From: Rufibacter sediminis
GTDB lineage: Bacteria > Bacteroidota > Bacteroidia > Cytophagales > Hymenobacteraceae
Direction: 5' to 3'
Assembly (NCBI RefSeq): GCF_014269285.1
Contig: NZ_JACOAF010000020.1
Location: 1-64,000 of the forward strand
DNA: 64,000 nt
The position numbers were made by a program, and so were the translations under genes. Position 1 is the stretch's first letter. Each line of letters opens with the position of its first letter. The notes beneath the pieces are model-generated. The model worked only from the letters and a program-made list of their open reading frames with translations, did not search any database and had not been told where the DNA came from. Of this stretch, positions 8,820 through 17,289 are shown in pieces.

Positions 8820-11219
8820 TTATTTCTTGAGAAGCCGCAGAGAAGTGATCTTGCCGTTGAGCTCTGTGAAGAGATAGTACATGCCCGGTTTCATTCTTGG
8901 ATCAATTCTGATCTCCGTCTCTGATTTCCCTTTCGGTACCATCACTCTTTCAAACAGGCTTTCTTTGCCGTTGCTAGACAGAAGCTTGATGTTTAAGTCT
9001 CCGGCCTTGGGCGTGTTTACCGTAAGTTTGAGGTGGTCATTAAAGGGGTTAGGAGAAGCCTGTACTACCTGCACGCCACAGTTAAATCTCACCAGGATGA
9101 TTCTGCTGTAGTATTTTCTGCCTTTTGCGTCATACATCTTCAGGCGGTAGTATCTTACGGTTTCCTGGCCCTTCTTGCTGTCTTGCAGCTCAAAGGCCTG
9201 GGACTGGTCAAGAGCAACTTTTCTCTGGAATTTGCCGATGATCTTAAAGTCATTTTTCAGCAGGTCAGTAGCCACTTCTACCTCGTAAGAGATGAATTTG
9301 CTTCTTGGCTTGGAGAACCACTTCAGCTTGATCATGTCACAGTTCACGGAGTCCTCTACCGGTTCAATCTCCTCATCTGGCTCGGGGATTTCCACTACCG
9401 GCTTAGAGGCCACAAAGTCAATGGCGGAGGAACCGTTGTGCAGGTAGTATTCCGTAAAATCAGTGATGCCCGTCAGTTCAGCGGTAAAGTAGTTTCCGGT
9501 GGAAGAGAAAGTGGCGGTTGTCACATGGTTGGTAGAAGAACCTGCCTCCACGTTGTCTGTGTAGTCACAGTTCTCAGAAGTTCCGGCGCTGCTGTAAGTG
9601 GTAAAAGACAGATCGTTCAACGATGAAACGGCAGTAACGGACGTTTTGTACGCTTCCACTTCTGACTGTAATCCGTAGAATCTGATTTTAACCGGCTTAT
9701 CTGCGCTAGGCGCTACTGCAGATCTGATTCTCCAGTTTCTCGCTAAGGCCTGTACCTGCGCAGTTTCCGCATTGATCAGCGGACGGGCGTTATTGGCGCT
9801 CACGACAAAATCAATGGCAACTTCGCCTAGGCTGTTACCGCCATCATTGATTGAAGCCACTACCTCGCCCTCCAACTTCACCTCCTGCCAGATACCTGAC
9901 CCGGTAGATACTACCGCCGCAGATGATTTGCACGCATCAAAATCGGTGGTGCTTTTAGGCGAATAGATGGTTGATCCGCAACCCAGGAAATTCCAACCGT
10001 TGGTGTTCCCGATTGATCGGCTCGATAGGCCCGCATAATAGGCTCCTCTTCCGGTGGCCGTTACGTCAGAGATGGTGAGGTAATCGGTACAAAAGCCATA
10101 CGAGGAGAAGTTGAGGTTGGCCGTTTGGCCGAGCACCGAAGACTGGATATTGGTAATGGTACCTTCTCCAAAGGTGAAAAGGCTCTCAATGGTCTGGCTT
10201 TGGCCCGCCTCCAGAACAAGGGTGTTGCTTTCTGTAGCGACCTCCGCTTTGGGCAGGGTAATGCTCTTGAAGGTATTGCTTTGGTTCACATACGACTGAG
10301 GCCCGTAAAGTGTCACTAACCTGTACGACTTTCCGCCTCCGTTGAAGATATGGGTTTCGGGGCCGTTTAACGTAAAAGCCGCCGAATCTGCCTTCAGGTT
10401 CAGGGAAGGGGACACGTTCCAACTGCTCAGGTTGTCAAGGGCAGAACTGCCCAGGTCCAGAGATCTGGCGTTGTCACCAACAGAATTGAATGCGTTGATG
10501 GACAACGGATAGCCATTGGTCTTGAGAGTTCCCTGATTCAGGTTAATGGTTCCATTGGCGCTCACCCGAATCTGGCTTTTCAAATCCCAGCTACCGGAAC
10601 CATCAAACGTCAAGACAGTTCCCGGGGCAAAGAGCCTTCCTTCAAAGTTAACCGGGGTGTTTTCAGCCTCTGATTTCAAATTCAGGAAAAAACCTTTCGT
10701 GCCGGTAAAAGTAAGATCCAAGTTTGCCTGTACCGCTCCGTGCACATTCAAGGTTTGGCCATTCCCGTCAAAGTTAGTAGCCCGGATGCCATTCCAGGAG
10801 ATGTTGTTCACGTTTGCTTCTTTGTCTAGGGTAACTTTCTGGCCTGTGAATAAGAAAGAGTTGATGTCAAACACCACGTTGTCTACTGCGGTTGGCAATG
10901 TTTGATGCTTCTCTTTTCCACCGCTGGTAGTTGCCCAGTGCCCTATTTCGCTCCAGGCTCCGCTCCCGCGGTTATTCGTTCCAAATGGCACCCAGTAATA
11001 GGTTTTGCCAGCAGCGGTTGAATCTTCTACACTTGTTACTCCCAGCCCTTTGGCCATCCAGGTCAGGTTAGAGATGGATAGAATGGATTGGGTTGTCTTA
11101 AGGTGTTCTCCTTTGATGAAGAGACTAGTCCCATAACTAGAAGACATGCCCCCGCTGACCAATACCAGACTGAGGGCGAGGCACACCACCTCCTTTAAGC
11201 GAGTAAATGTTCTTATCAT
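8820..11219 (-). CDS. T9SS-exported surface protein of unknown function
   Basis: 799 residues. The N-terminus has a hydrophobic signal segment (about 10-27). The middle is rich in Ser, Thr, Asn and Gly with a beta-rich, repeat-like look and no domain I can name. At about 630-715 there is a fibronectin-III-like stretch ending in VRYYRLKMYDAKGRKYYS. The last roughly 80 residues are a type A T9SS sorting domain (SPNPFNDHLKLTVN ... GMYYLFTELNG ... LRLLKK). Predicted to pass through the Sec system, cross the outer membrane by T9SS and be attached to or released from the cell surface. It ends with its own terminator. The 5' region is A/T-rich. The adjacent 1194-residue gene has a similar C-terminus, so the two are probably related cell-surface cargo. 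Confidence 0.85.
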   Translation of the reverse strand: MIRTFTRLKEVVCLALSLVLVSGGMSSSYGTSLFIKGEHLKTTQSILSISNLTWMAKGLGVTSVEDSTAAGKTYYWVPFGTNNRGSGAWSEIGHWATTSGGKEKHQTLPTAVDNVVFDINSFLFTGQKVTLDKEANVNNISWNGIRATNFDGNGQTLNVHGAVQANLDLTFTGTKGFFLNLKSEAENTPVNFEGRLFAPGTVLTFDGSGSWDLKSQIRVSANGTINLNQGTLKTNGYPLSINAFNSVGDNARSLDLGSSALDNLSSWNVSPSLNLKADSAAFTLNGPETHIFNGGGKSYRLVTLYGPQSYVNQSNTFKSITLPKAEVATESNTLVLEAGQSQTIESLFTFGEGTITNIQSSVLGQTANLNFSSYGFCTDYLTISDVTATGRGAYYAGLSSRSIGNTNGWNFLGCGSTIYSPKSTTDFDACKSSAAVVSTGSGIWQEVKLEGEVVASINDGGNSLGEVAIDFVVSANNARPLINAETAQVQALARNWRIRSAVAPSADKPVKIRFYGLQSEVEAYKTSVTAVSSLNDLSFTTYSSAGTSENCDYTDNVEAGSSTNHVTTATFSSTGNYFTAELTGITDFTEYYLHNGSSAIDFVASKPVVEIPEPDEEIEPVEDSVNCDMIKLKWFSKPRSKFISYEVEVATDLLKNDFKIIGKFQRKVALDQSQAFELQDSKKGQETVRYYRLKMYDAKGRKYYSRIILVRFNCGVQVVQASPNPFNDHLKLTVNTPKAGDLNIKLLSSNGKESLFERVMVPKGKSETEIRIDPRMKPGMYYLFTELNGKITSLRLLKK

Positions 11220-11703
11220 ACGTTTTTAATAAAGGGTTAGGAATTGGGTTAAGAAACTGATGATGTTTTAAGAATAGTTCTACTGCTTACATGCTCTACA
11301 ACTCACTCAAAGCATTATACTAAATGTTTATAGTTGGCTTTTCAGATATAGGTCCTCTATTCATATAGTGATAACTAATTCCCTTCTATGACCATTGAGA
11401 GAGCGACACAAGCTTAAATCAGCCAAATATATATACTAATATATACTATAATAATATATAGTCAATAGAACCTATATAGTATTTACTCTAATATAAATAA
11501 TATTCTATATTATGTTTAGCAAGTGACACAAACCTTGCATCACGAACGGCCTGCCTTTTCGCTCCACCTGGTAAAAGCACTTAATTCTTCCATCAACAAC
11601 TGTTTCCATTGCCAATAGCAGAAAGGAAGATGCTATTCTACCGCAGACCTTGATCATAACCTTCAGGGCATCCCACTTACCACAGAGCACCACTAAAGAG
11701 CAT
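11220..11703. other. A/T-rich intergenic spacer
   Basis: No gene seen. The block at about 11420-11515 is nearly pure A/T with repeated TATATA and ATAATA runs. A 79-codon minus-strand frame at 11505-11744 begins within the downstream terminator hairpin of the next gene and has no family features, so I do not call it. Confidence 0.6.
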
Positions 11704-11735
11704 AAAAAAGGGGAGGCAAATGCCTCCCCTTTTTT
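11704..11735 (-). terminator. Terminator of the TIG-repeat gene
   Basis: Perfect 15-bp stem AAAAAAGGGGAGGCA / TGCCTCCCCTTTTTT with a minimal loop and T tails on both strands. It lies 20 bases past the stop at 11756. Confidence 0.9.
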
Positions 11736-11755
11736 AAAAATCAAAGTATCTACAA

Positions 11756-14700
11756 CTATTTCTTGATCACTCTCAAGGTAGACACCTGGCCGTTTAATTC
11801 TGTTGAAAGGATGTATAAGCCAGCTCCAAGCGCTGCATTGTCCAGAGGAAGCTCAATGGTAGAGATTCCGCTTTCAACTGCAAATACTTTCTCAAAAGCT
11901 TTCTTGCCCGTCACGTAGTACAGAACAACAGTCATCTTGCCAGCTTTCTCAGCATCCACTTCCAGGTTAAGGACATTTGCATCATCAAATGGATTTGGAT
12001 ACGCTCTCACTGAAGCTGTGGCAACAGTTGCTGTGTTTTCTACCACAATGGTTTTGCTGTACTCCACACTGCCATCTAAATCAACTTGCTTCAAGCGGTA
12101 GTATGTCACTGCGTTGTTGGTTGACGTGCGATCTTCAGTTGCATAAGATGTGGCCGAAGCACTGTTCACCACCTTGCTGTTCACCCGCTGAATTGTCTTG
12201 AATTCTTTATCAGCTGGGTTTGCACTGGCTTGCACTTCAAAGTAGGCGTTGTTTCTTTCTGAAGCCGTAGTCCAGGTTAAAGCAACTCCGTTTGCTGTGT
12301 TCTTTCCGGCAAACTCCACTAATTCAACTGGAAGCGTTGTTGGCTCAAGCACTAAGAAGTTTGCCTGAGCGGTACCACCAGCTGTTGTTACAGTCATTGG
12401 TCCTGAAGTAGCACCTACTGGAACAGTCACTGTGATCGTGTTGATGTCCTCACTAATGTAATCAGGCGCGGCAGTCCCATTGAAGTCAATGGAAGTAATG
12501 TTGTTTAGGTTCTGGCCTTTTACAGTAATGACAGCTCCTACCAAACCAGAGTTTGGCGATAACGAAGTAATACTAGGCCCTACATAGAACATTGTTTGCG
12601 CCTCCCCGCCGTCGGTGGTCACCACCAGCGGACCCGAGGTCGCACCCACTGGCACAGTCACTTGAAGCTGCGTTCCGTCCTCACCCAGAGTTCCGTACTG
12701 GGTGGCAGCGATCCCGTTGAAGGTGATGCTCCGCACGCCCACCAGGTTGGTACCGTAGATGAGCAGGGGCTCGCCCACCGGCTTGGAGGATGAGGACAGT
12801 GAGGTGATGGTAGGAGCCGGAGGGGTCACGGTGAAGTCGGTGCCGCTTTCGGCGATTGTCTCGCCTTCTTCGTTCACGACCACTATTCTGCCCGTCACCG
12901 CGCCTTCAGGCACCCGGCCGGAGATGGAAGTCTCGGACGGTCTGTCCATCTCCTCGGCGAAGAGGACCTGGCCCGCCGCGTTGTAGAAGCCGATGCCGGC
13001 CACCTCAGGGAAGTTGGTGCCGTTCACGGTCACCAGCGTGCCGATTGGCCCGCGCTCTGGGCTGAATGAGGTGACAGCAGTTTCAATAATAAAATTAAAC
13101 TGAGCCTCACCACCGTCAGTGGTCACCACCAACGGACCCGAGGTCGCGCCTGCGGGAATCGTTACCAATAACTGCGTTCCGTCCTCACCCAGAGTTCCGT
13201 ACTGGGTGGCAGCGATCCCGTTGAAGGTGATGCTCCGCACGCCCACCAGGTTGGTACCGTAGATGAGCAGGGGCTCGCCCACCGGCTTGGAGGATGAGGA
13301 CAGTGAGGTGATGGTAGGAGCCGGAGGGGTCACGGTGAAGTCGGTGCCGCTTTCGGCGATTGTCTCGCCTTCTTCGTTCACGACCACTATTCTGCCCGTC
13401 ACCGCGCCTTCAGGCACCCGGCCGGAGATGGAAGTCTCGGACGGTCTGTCCATCTCCTCGGCGAAGAGGACCTGGCCCGCCGCGTTGTAGAAGCCGATGC
13501 CGGCCACCTCAGGGAAGTTGGTGCCGTTCACGGTCACCAGCGTGCCGATTGGCCCGCGCTCTGGGCTGAATGAGGTGACGATGATTCCAATAACAGTAAA
13601 GAAAGATTTTGCAGAACCTCCTGCAGTCGTTACAACCAGATCGCCTGTAGCTGCTTCATCTGGAACAATGACAATTAATTGATTACTGTTAACAGACATG
13701 AACTCAGAAGCAGTTACACCATTGAAGGTAATACTTCTGACCCCATCCAGATTTGAACCGTTTATAGTAACTTCTGTACCTATTGGTCCAGAAGATGGGC
13801 TAATGCTTGTGATAGAAGGAGCTGGTATGATTACTGTGAAATTAGTTTGAGCAGATCCTCCAAGGGTGGTAATCACCAAATTTCCTTGGCCTACCGCTGC
13901 CCCAGCAGGCACCCTTACTGTTAATTGTGTTGCGCTTACAAGCGTGTAGTCAGTTGCAGCTTGACCATTGATGGTGATACTTTGAAAATTATCCTTTTCA
14001 AAGTTTCTTCCGTTAACTGTAATCAATGTGCCAATTGGGCCAGACGTGGGAGTGATGGAGGTAATAGCTGGCGCTGGAATAATTGTAAAAGAGTTGCTAG
14101 AAGTAGTTGAGTGTAAAGCATTCTTCACAGTTATAGGGCCAGTAACAGATCCAGTTGGCACGCTAACAGTTATTCTGCCATCGTTTACTACAGTTAAATT
14201 ACTGCTTGGTTTGTTAGAAGAAAATAAAACCTCTGTCGTGTTAATCAGGTTAGAGCCGTAGATGTCTACTGTTGTACCAAATCCGCCTGAGCTTGGAGTG
14301 AAAGAAGAAATAACAGCTGGTAAAATTGTTCCCGCACCTGTTAAGTTTACCACATAATTAGCTTCGTCTGAGTCATTGTTTCTGATTGTCAACGAAGCCT
14401 TCTTATCATATAAAGCGCTTGGTTTGAAAGCCACTTTAAAAGTGGTTTCTTCATTCGGCTGCAGCGTTCTTACAGAAGGGTATTCAACTATTTCGAACTG
14501 GCCTGATGGATCTTCGCTTGTGATAGACAAAGCAGGCTCTGCTTCTGGGGCTGTAAGCAGCAAAGGCTCCAAACCAATATTTTTAATAGTAAATGTGGTT
14601 GGGCTGCTTGTGGTCTTAACATTTTGTGAGCCAAAGGAATAAGCTGCTCCACCACTTACAAGAGTTTTACCAGATACGGTTACGTCTATCTCTGGAACTG

Positions 14701-15340
14701 TTGTTCTTTTGGTAATGCTTACCTGGTCAATGTAAACTCCTGTTGCACCACCTCCATTAGAATTTACTGAGACTAAACGAAATCGGATGCTTTTAGTGTC
14801 GGGCTTAAGGGAGGCGGTCATTATAGTGGAAGCGTTAAAGCCTTTAGCCGCTAAGCTAGTAAAAGAAGCTTCCGGTATTGGGTTATAAACTCCATTTATG
14901 GTAGATGCCTCTTCTACTACAAACTGCCCAGTGAAACCTTTGCTACTTGAGTTTGGGTTTGCCAAAAAAGTTAGCTTTTCCGGCCTATCTGAAAAGTTTA
15001 CTTGAACAATAGACTCAACTACATTGAAATTAGCAACAGAGGAAGATGCTGTATTTTGCGCTGGGTCTGAGTCTGGAAGAGCAGTGTTGGTTAAGTTAGT
15101 AAATGACGGGTCACTTCCTAAACCTAAATGGGACCAACCTACTACTGTTGACGGGGAAGTTAAAGGACCTTTCCATTTACCACTATAAGAGGTAGGTAAA
15201 CTAGTTGTTGCAGTTCCAAGTATCTGCCCCTGCACCTCTAGCATAGGCATGAACCCTAACAGGATCAAGACAAAAAATAGCCAGACCCTGCTTGCATTGT
15301 TTTCCCCGGAAGCACTTCTTCTGAGTAAATTTTTCTCCAT
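11756..15340 (-). CDS. TIG/IPT-repeat T9SS surface protein
   Basis: 1194 residues. A signal-anchor-like hydrophobic stretch lies at about 20-37. An N-terminal beta-sandwich region is followed by an ASH/choice-of-anchor-like domain (about 210-345, FGSQNVKTTSSPTTFTIKN). Next come eight TIG/IPT immunoglobulin-like repeats with signatures such as SGPIGT, VTVNGTNF and GPLVVTT. A region with WTTASERNNAYFEVQAS and YYRLKQVDLDG follows, then a T9SS type A sorting domain (YPNPFDD ... AGLYILSTELNG ... LRVIKK). TIG 4-5 and 6-7 share 136 identical residues, encoded by an exact 408-bp repeat. The repeat-bearing part is clearly GC-richer than the rest. Function is likely adhesion or matrix contact (inference); ligand unknown. 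Confidence 0.88.
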   Translation of the reverse strand: MEKNLLRRSASGENNASRVWLFFVLILLGFMPMLEVQGQILGTATTSLPTSYSGKWKGPLTSPSTVVGWSHLGLGSDPSFTNLTNTALPDSDPAQNTASSSVANFNVVESIVQVNFSDRPEKLTFLANPNSSSKGFTGQFVVEEASTINGVYNPIPEASFTSLAAKGFNASTIMTASLKPDTKSIRFRLVSVNSNGGGATGVYIDQVSITKRTTVPEIDVTVSGKTLVSGGAAYSFGSQNVKTTSSPTTFTIKNIGLEPLLLTAPEAEPALSITSEDPSGQFEIVEYPSVRTLQPNEETTFKVAFKPSALYDKKASLTIRNNDSDEANYVVNLTGAGTILPAVISSFTPSSGGFGTTVDIYGSNLINTTEVLFSSNKPSSNLTVVNDGRITVSVPTGSVTGPITVKNALHSTTSSNSFTIIPAPAITSITPTSGPIGTLITVNGRNFEKDNFQSITINGQAATDYTLVSATQLTVRVPAGAAVGQGNLVITTLGGSAQTNFTVIIPAPSITSISPSSGPIGTEVTINGSNLDGVRSITFNGVTASEFMSVNSNQLIVIVPDEAATGDLVVTTAGGSAKSFFTVIGIIVTSFSPERGPIGTLVTVNGTNFPEVAGIGFYNAAGQVLFAEEMDRPSETSISGRVPEGAVTGRIVVVNEEGETIAESGTDFTVTPPAPTITSLSSSSKPVGEPLLIYGTNLVGVRSITFNGIAATQYGTLGEDGTQLLVTIPAGATSGPLVVTTDGGEAQFNFIIETAVTSFSPERGPIGTLVTVNGTNFPEVAGIGFYNAAGQVLFAEEMDRPSETSISGRVPEGAVTGRIVVVNEEGETIAESGTDFTVTPPAPTITSLSSSSKPVGEPLLIYGTNLVGVRSITFNGIAATQYGTLGEDGTQLQVTVPVGATSGPLVVTTDGGEAQTMFYVGPSITSLSPNSGLVGAVITVKGQNLNNITSIDFNGTAAPDYISEDINTITVTVPVGATSGPMTVTTAGGTAQANFLVLEPTTLPVELVEFAGKNTANGVALTWTTASERNNAYFEVQASANPADKEFKTIQRVNSKVVNSASATSYATEDRTSTNNAVTYYRLKQVDLDGSVEYSKTIVVENTATVATASVRAYPNPFDDANVLNLEVDAEKAGKMTVVLYYVTGKKAFEKVFAVESGISTIELPLDNAALGAGLYILSTELNGQVSTLRVIKK
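12668..13075 (-). repeat. 408-bp exact internal repeat, downstream copy
   Basis: Identical base for base to 13172-13579 as far as I can read, offset 504 bases, in frame. It encodes the end of one TIG repeat pair (TIG 6 and the first part of TIG 7). Sequence outside the two limits diverges at once. Confidence 0.95.
13172..13579 (-). repeat. 408-bp exact internal repeat, upstream copy
   Basis: Upstream (N-terminal) copy in the reading direction, coding TIG 4 and the first part of TIG 5. The 96-base linker between the copies (13076-13171) is similar but not identical to the sequence that follows the other copy. Confidence 0.95.
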
Positions 15341-15735
15341 AAACGCTACTTTAAAATTGATAAACCTATTTTTTATTGTAATTCTCTGTTTTTCTCACTC
15401 AAGGCCCATCCCATAAACAGTCAATTCCTTGATTGCCTATTCAAATATTTCTAATCTATAAATTAGCAAATATTAAGAAAAGGTTATATTTAAAGACGGC
15501 CTTATACGGGTAAAATTACTAGAATGTTTAAGATTGTCTAAATATTTAGTATAATTTTTTTGCCATTGGATTTATTGCATTCATTCATTCCAATTCAGCT
15601 AAATTGCGCTGGGAGCTTTAAAAGGCCTATTTAGAGAAGAAGGAAACGCATAATCTATTTATTATAACAATAATTATTATAACTATTCTAATTATATATA
15701 AAACAACTAAAATATTATATATAAAATATTATAAT
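15341..15735. other. A/T-rich intergenic spacer upstream of the TIG gene
   Basis: No gene. Very A/T-rich, especially 15650-15735 with ATTATA and TATATA runs. It must hold the promoter of the TIG-repeat gene, but I cannot pick out one convincing -33/-7 pair. Confidence 0.55.
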
Positions 15736-16431
15736 TTACTTGACCTTGATTTCATAAGGCTGCTCTTGATTTTTCAAGAAGAATAATTCTATTTTATCTA
15801 AATCAAAGGCGCACAGGTGTCCGAATTGTGCGTTCCGGTAATAGACACAGCCGGCATCTAAATTGATAGCGGGTCTTTTCCGGCTGATGGCGTTTTCAAT
15901 GGTAGATAGAGGGACGGGAAGATGTCCGTGGAGGAGCCTCCGCCCGCCGAGTTTGGCCAGGGAAGGTTGCATGTGTTTGGTATTCAGGAGAAGATGATTA
16001 CTGGAAAGAAGGGGATTGGAAAGGGTGAAGTCTAAGCCGGCATGCACCAGGAGGTAATCATCCAGCAAGACCAGGAGGGGCAACGACCTTATAAAGGAGA
16101 TATACTCTGACGCGATGTCTTTGAAGCAGGTGACCTCAAAATTACGAAGGGTTTTCTGCTTCTCGGCCTCGGGGAGCCAGACGGTGTGCTCGCCTTTGTC
16201 TATGGCGTCTAACAACAGTTGATCATGGTTGCCCCGGAGGCAAGTCAGGCGGTAGCCTTGGCGTTGCAGTGAGAAGATGTAGTCCATTACTCCTTTGCTA
16301 TCAGGGCCTTTGTTGATGTAATCTCCCAGAAGATAGAGATGGTCGTGGGGCTTTAGCTTGATGACGTCTTTCACCATCGTCCGGAAGGTAACCAGACAAC
16401 CATGAATATCAGAGATCGCGTAGCGGGCCAT
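15736..16431 (-). CDS. PPP-type metallophosphoesterase (protein phosphatase)
   Basis: 231 residues. The PPP/calcineurin-like active site is complete: DIHG (Asp8, His10), LGDYINKGPDS, RGNHD, VHAGLDF and HGHLPV, which together bind two metal ions. Homologous to bacterial PrpA/PrpE-like Ser/Thr protein phosphatases and to diadenosine tetraphosphatases, and the sequence alone does not decide the substrate. Cytosolic, no signal peptide. ATG start at 16431. It stands alone on the minus strand upstream of the TIG gene, with an A/T-rich spacer between, so cotranscription is unlikely. Confidence 0.85.
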   Translation of the reverse strand: MARYAISDIHGCLVTFRTMVKDVIKLKPHDHLYLLGDYINKGPDSKGVMDYIFSLQRQGYRLTCLRGNHDQLLLDAIDKGEHTVWLPEAEKQKTLRNFEVTCFKDIASEYISFIRSLPLLVLLDDYLLVHAGLDFTLSNPLLSSNHLLLNTKHMQPSLAKLGGRRLLHGHLPVPLSTIENAISRKRPAINLDAGCVYYRNAQFGHLCAFDLDKIELFFLKNQEQPYEIKVK

Positions 16432-16548
16432 AGAAGCAAAGGTTAAATTAAAAAAGCGGTTGGGGAGGAAGGCGCTCAGTCTGATGCGCTGATTTACAAA
16501 GCATCTTAACTAGGAACGGTTCAGAGGCAGCAGCTCTCAGGCTATCTA

Positions 16549-16585
16549 TTTTAGGGCCGTTTTGGCGAAACTGCCCCTAAAACGG
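16549..16585 (+). repeat. Dispersed palindromic element, copy 4
   Basis: TTTTAGGGCCGTTTT, GGCG loop, AAACTGCCCCTAAAACGG. Lies between the phosphatase start and the terminator of the small hydrophilic gene. Confidence 0.7.
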
Positions 16586-16589
16586 CACA

Positions 16590-16621
16590 AAAAAGCACCT
16601 CCGGGACAGGAGGTGCTTTTT
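16590..16621 (-). terminator. Terminator of the small-gene cluster
   Basis: 14-base arms AAAAAAGCACCTCC / GGAGGTGCTTTTT with a 6-base loop. On the minus strand it follows the stop at 16643 by about 20 bases. It probably ends the SDR-small protein unit. Confidence 0.85.
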
Positions 16622-16642
16622 CTCTTCCAGTGAAGAACCAGA

Positions 16643-16885
16643 TCAAGAGCCGCCGTAGCTGGGCTTGTTGATGTCTGGCTTATGCAGATTGCGGTTAGGG
16701 TGGGTGATAGCCTCCGGAACCGGCTGCTCGTTTTCATCCAGGTGCTTGGCCACAATTTCCTCACTGCGGTCAATGGCATCCGGCCCGCCGGTGGTCTTCA
16801 TTCCAGCTTTGCTGGTGCCATGGTTGGTAGGGTCACCTTTCTGGGACTTAGAATCGTGGCTGGTGTTCTTGCTTTTATATGGCAT
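16643..16885 (-). CDS. Small hydrophilic protein of unknown function
   Basis: 80 residues from the ATG at 16885. That start is set by a near-perfect Shine-Dalgarno AGGAGG 5 bases upstream, rare in this window, rather than by the TTG/ATG extension to 16915. The protein is almost free of hydrophobic stretches and rich in Lys, Asn, Asp, Pro and Gly (KSKNTSHDSKSQKGDPTNHG), so it is probably disordered. No domain recognised. It follows another small hydrophilic gene on the same strand. Together with the SDR upstream it resembles desiccation or general-stress clusters (inference). Confidence 0.7.
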   Translation of the reverse strand: MPYKSKNTSHDSKSQKGDPTNHGTSKAGMKTTGGPDAIDRSEEIVAKHLDENEQPVPEAITHPNRNLHKPDINKPSYGGS

Positions 16886-16936
16886 GAGTTCCTCCTTTTC
16901 TATTTGGTTAAACAATCAATCAGGTTAAAAATAGCA

Positions 16937-17224
16937 TCAGGTGCCGCGGCCTTCGCCATCGGTGCGCATGTTGTCTTTGGGATGCTCGTTGCTGTCGGCC
17001 TCCTCGTTCACGCTCACGCCGGTTGGTCCGTCAGAGCTGTCTGAGCCGTAGCCTTCCTTGCCGTCGCGGTTCCCGAAACCACCTCGCTGCGCCTCGTTCT
17101 TGGGCGGATCAGCACCCGGTATTATATGTCCTGCCATCATGTCTTCCATGTTGGTGGCGGTATCATCTATTACCCGCACCGGACGGTCGTGTCCGTTAGG
17201 GTGGTCGTTATTGTCAGTTGCCAT
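16937..17224 (-). CDS. Small acidic disordered protein
   Basis: 95 residues, strongly charged and Gly/Asn/Asp-rich (HPNGHDRPVRVIDD, NEEADSNEHPKDN), with no signal peptide and no predicted globular core. No family recognised. The ATG at 17224 has no clear Shine-Dalgarno sequence. It lies 51 bases before the start of the 80-residue gene and 65 bases after the SDR stop, all on the minus strand, so it is probably the middle gene of a three-gene unit. A 16-bp palindrome sits between it and the SDR gene. Confidence 0.65.
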   Translation of the reverse strand: MATDNNDHPNGHDRPVRVIDDTATNMEDMMAGHIIPGADPPKNEAQRGGFGNRDGKEGYGSDSSDGPTGVSVNEEADSNEHPKDNMRTDGEGRGT

Positions 17225-17265
17225 AGGCGTTTGTTGTTAGAGGTGATAAGTCTCCCTTTTTACTG

Positions 17266-17281
17266 CTTTCCACGTGGAAAG
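17266..17281. promoter_or_regulatory. Perfect 16-bp palindrome
   Basis: CTTTCCACGTGGAAAG, between the SDR stop and the start of the acidic small protein. It has no loop and no T tail, so it looks like a dimeric protein-binding site rather than a terminator. Binding protein unknown. Confidence 0.4.
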
Positions 17282-17289
17282 GTTGAGCA

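Noticed and set aside
11505-11744. A 79-codon minus-strand frame
   Set aside because: Starts in the terminator hairpin of the TIG gene and runs through an A/T-rich spacer.
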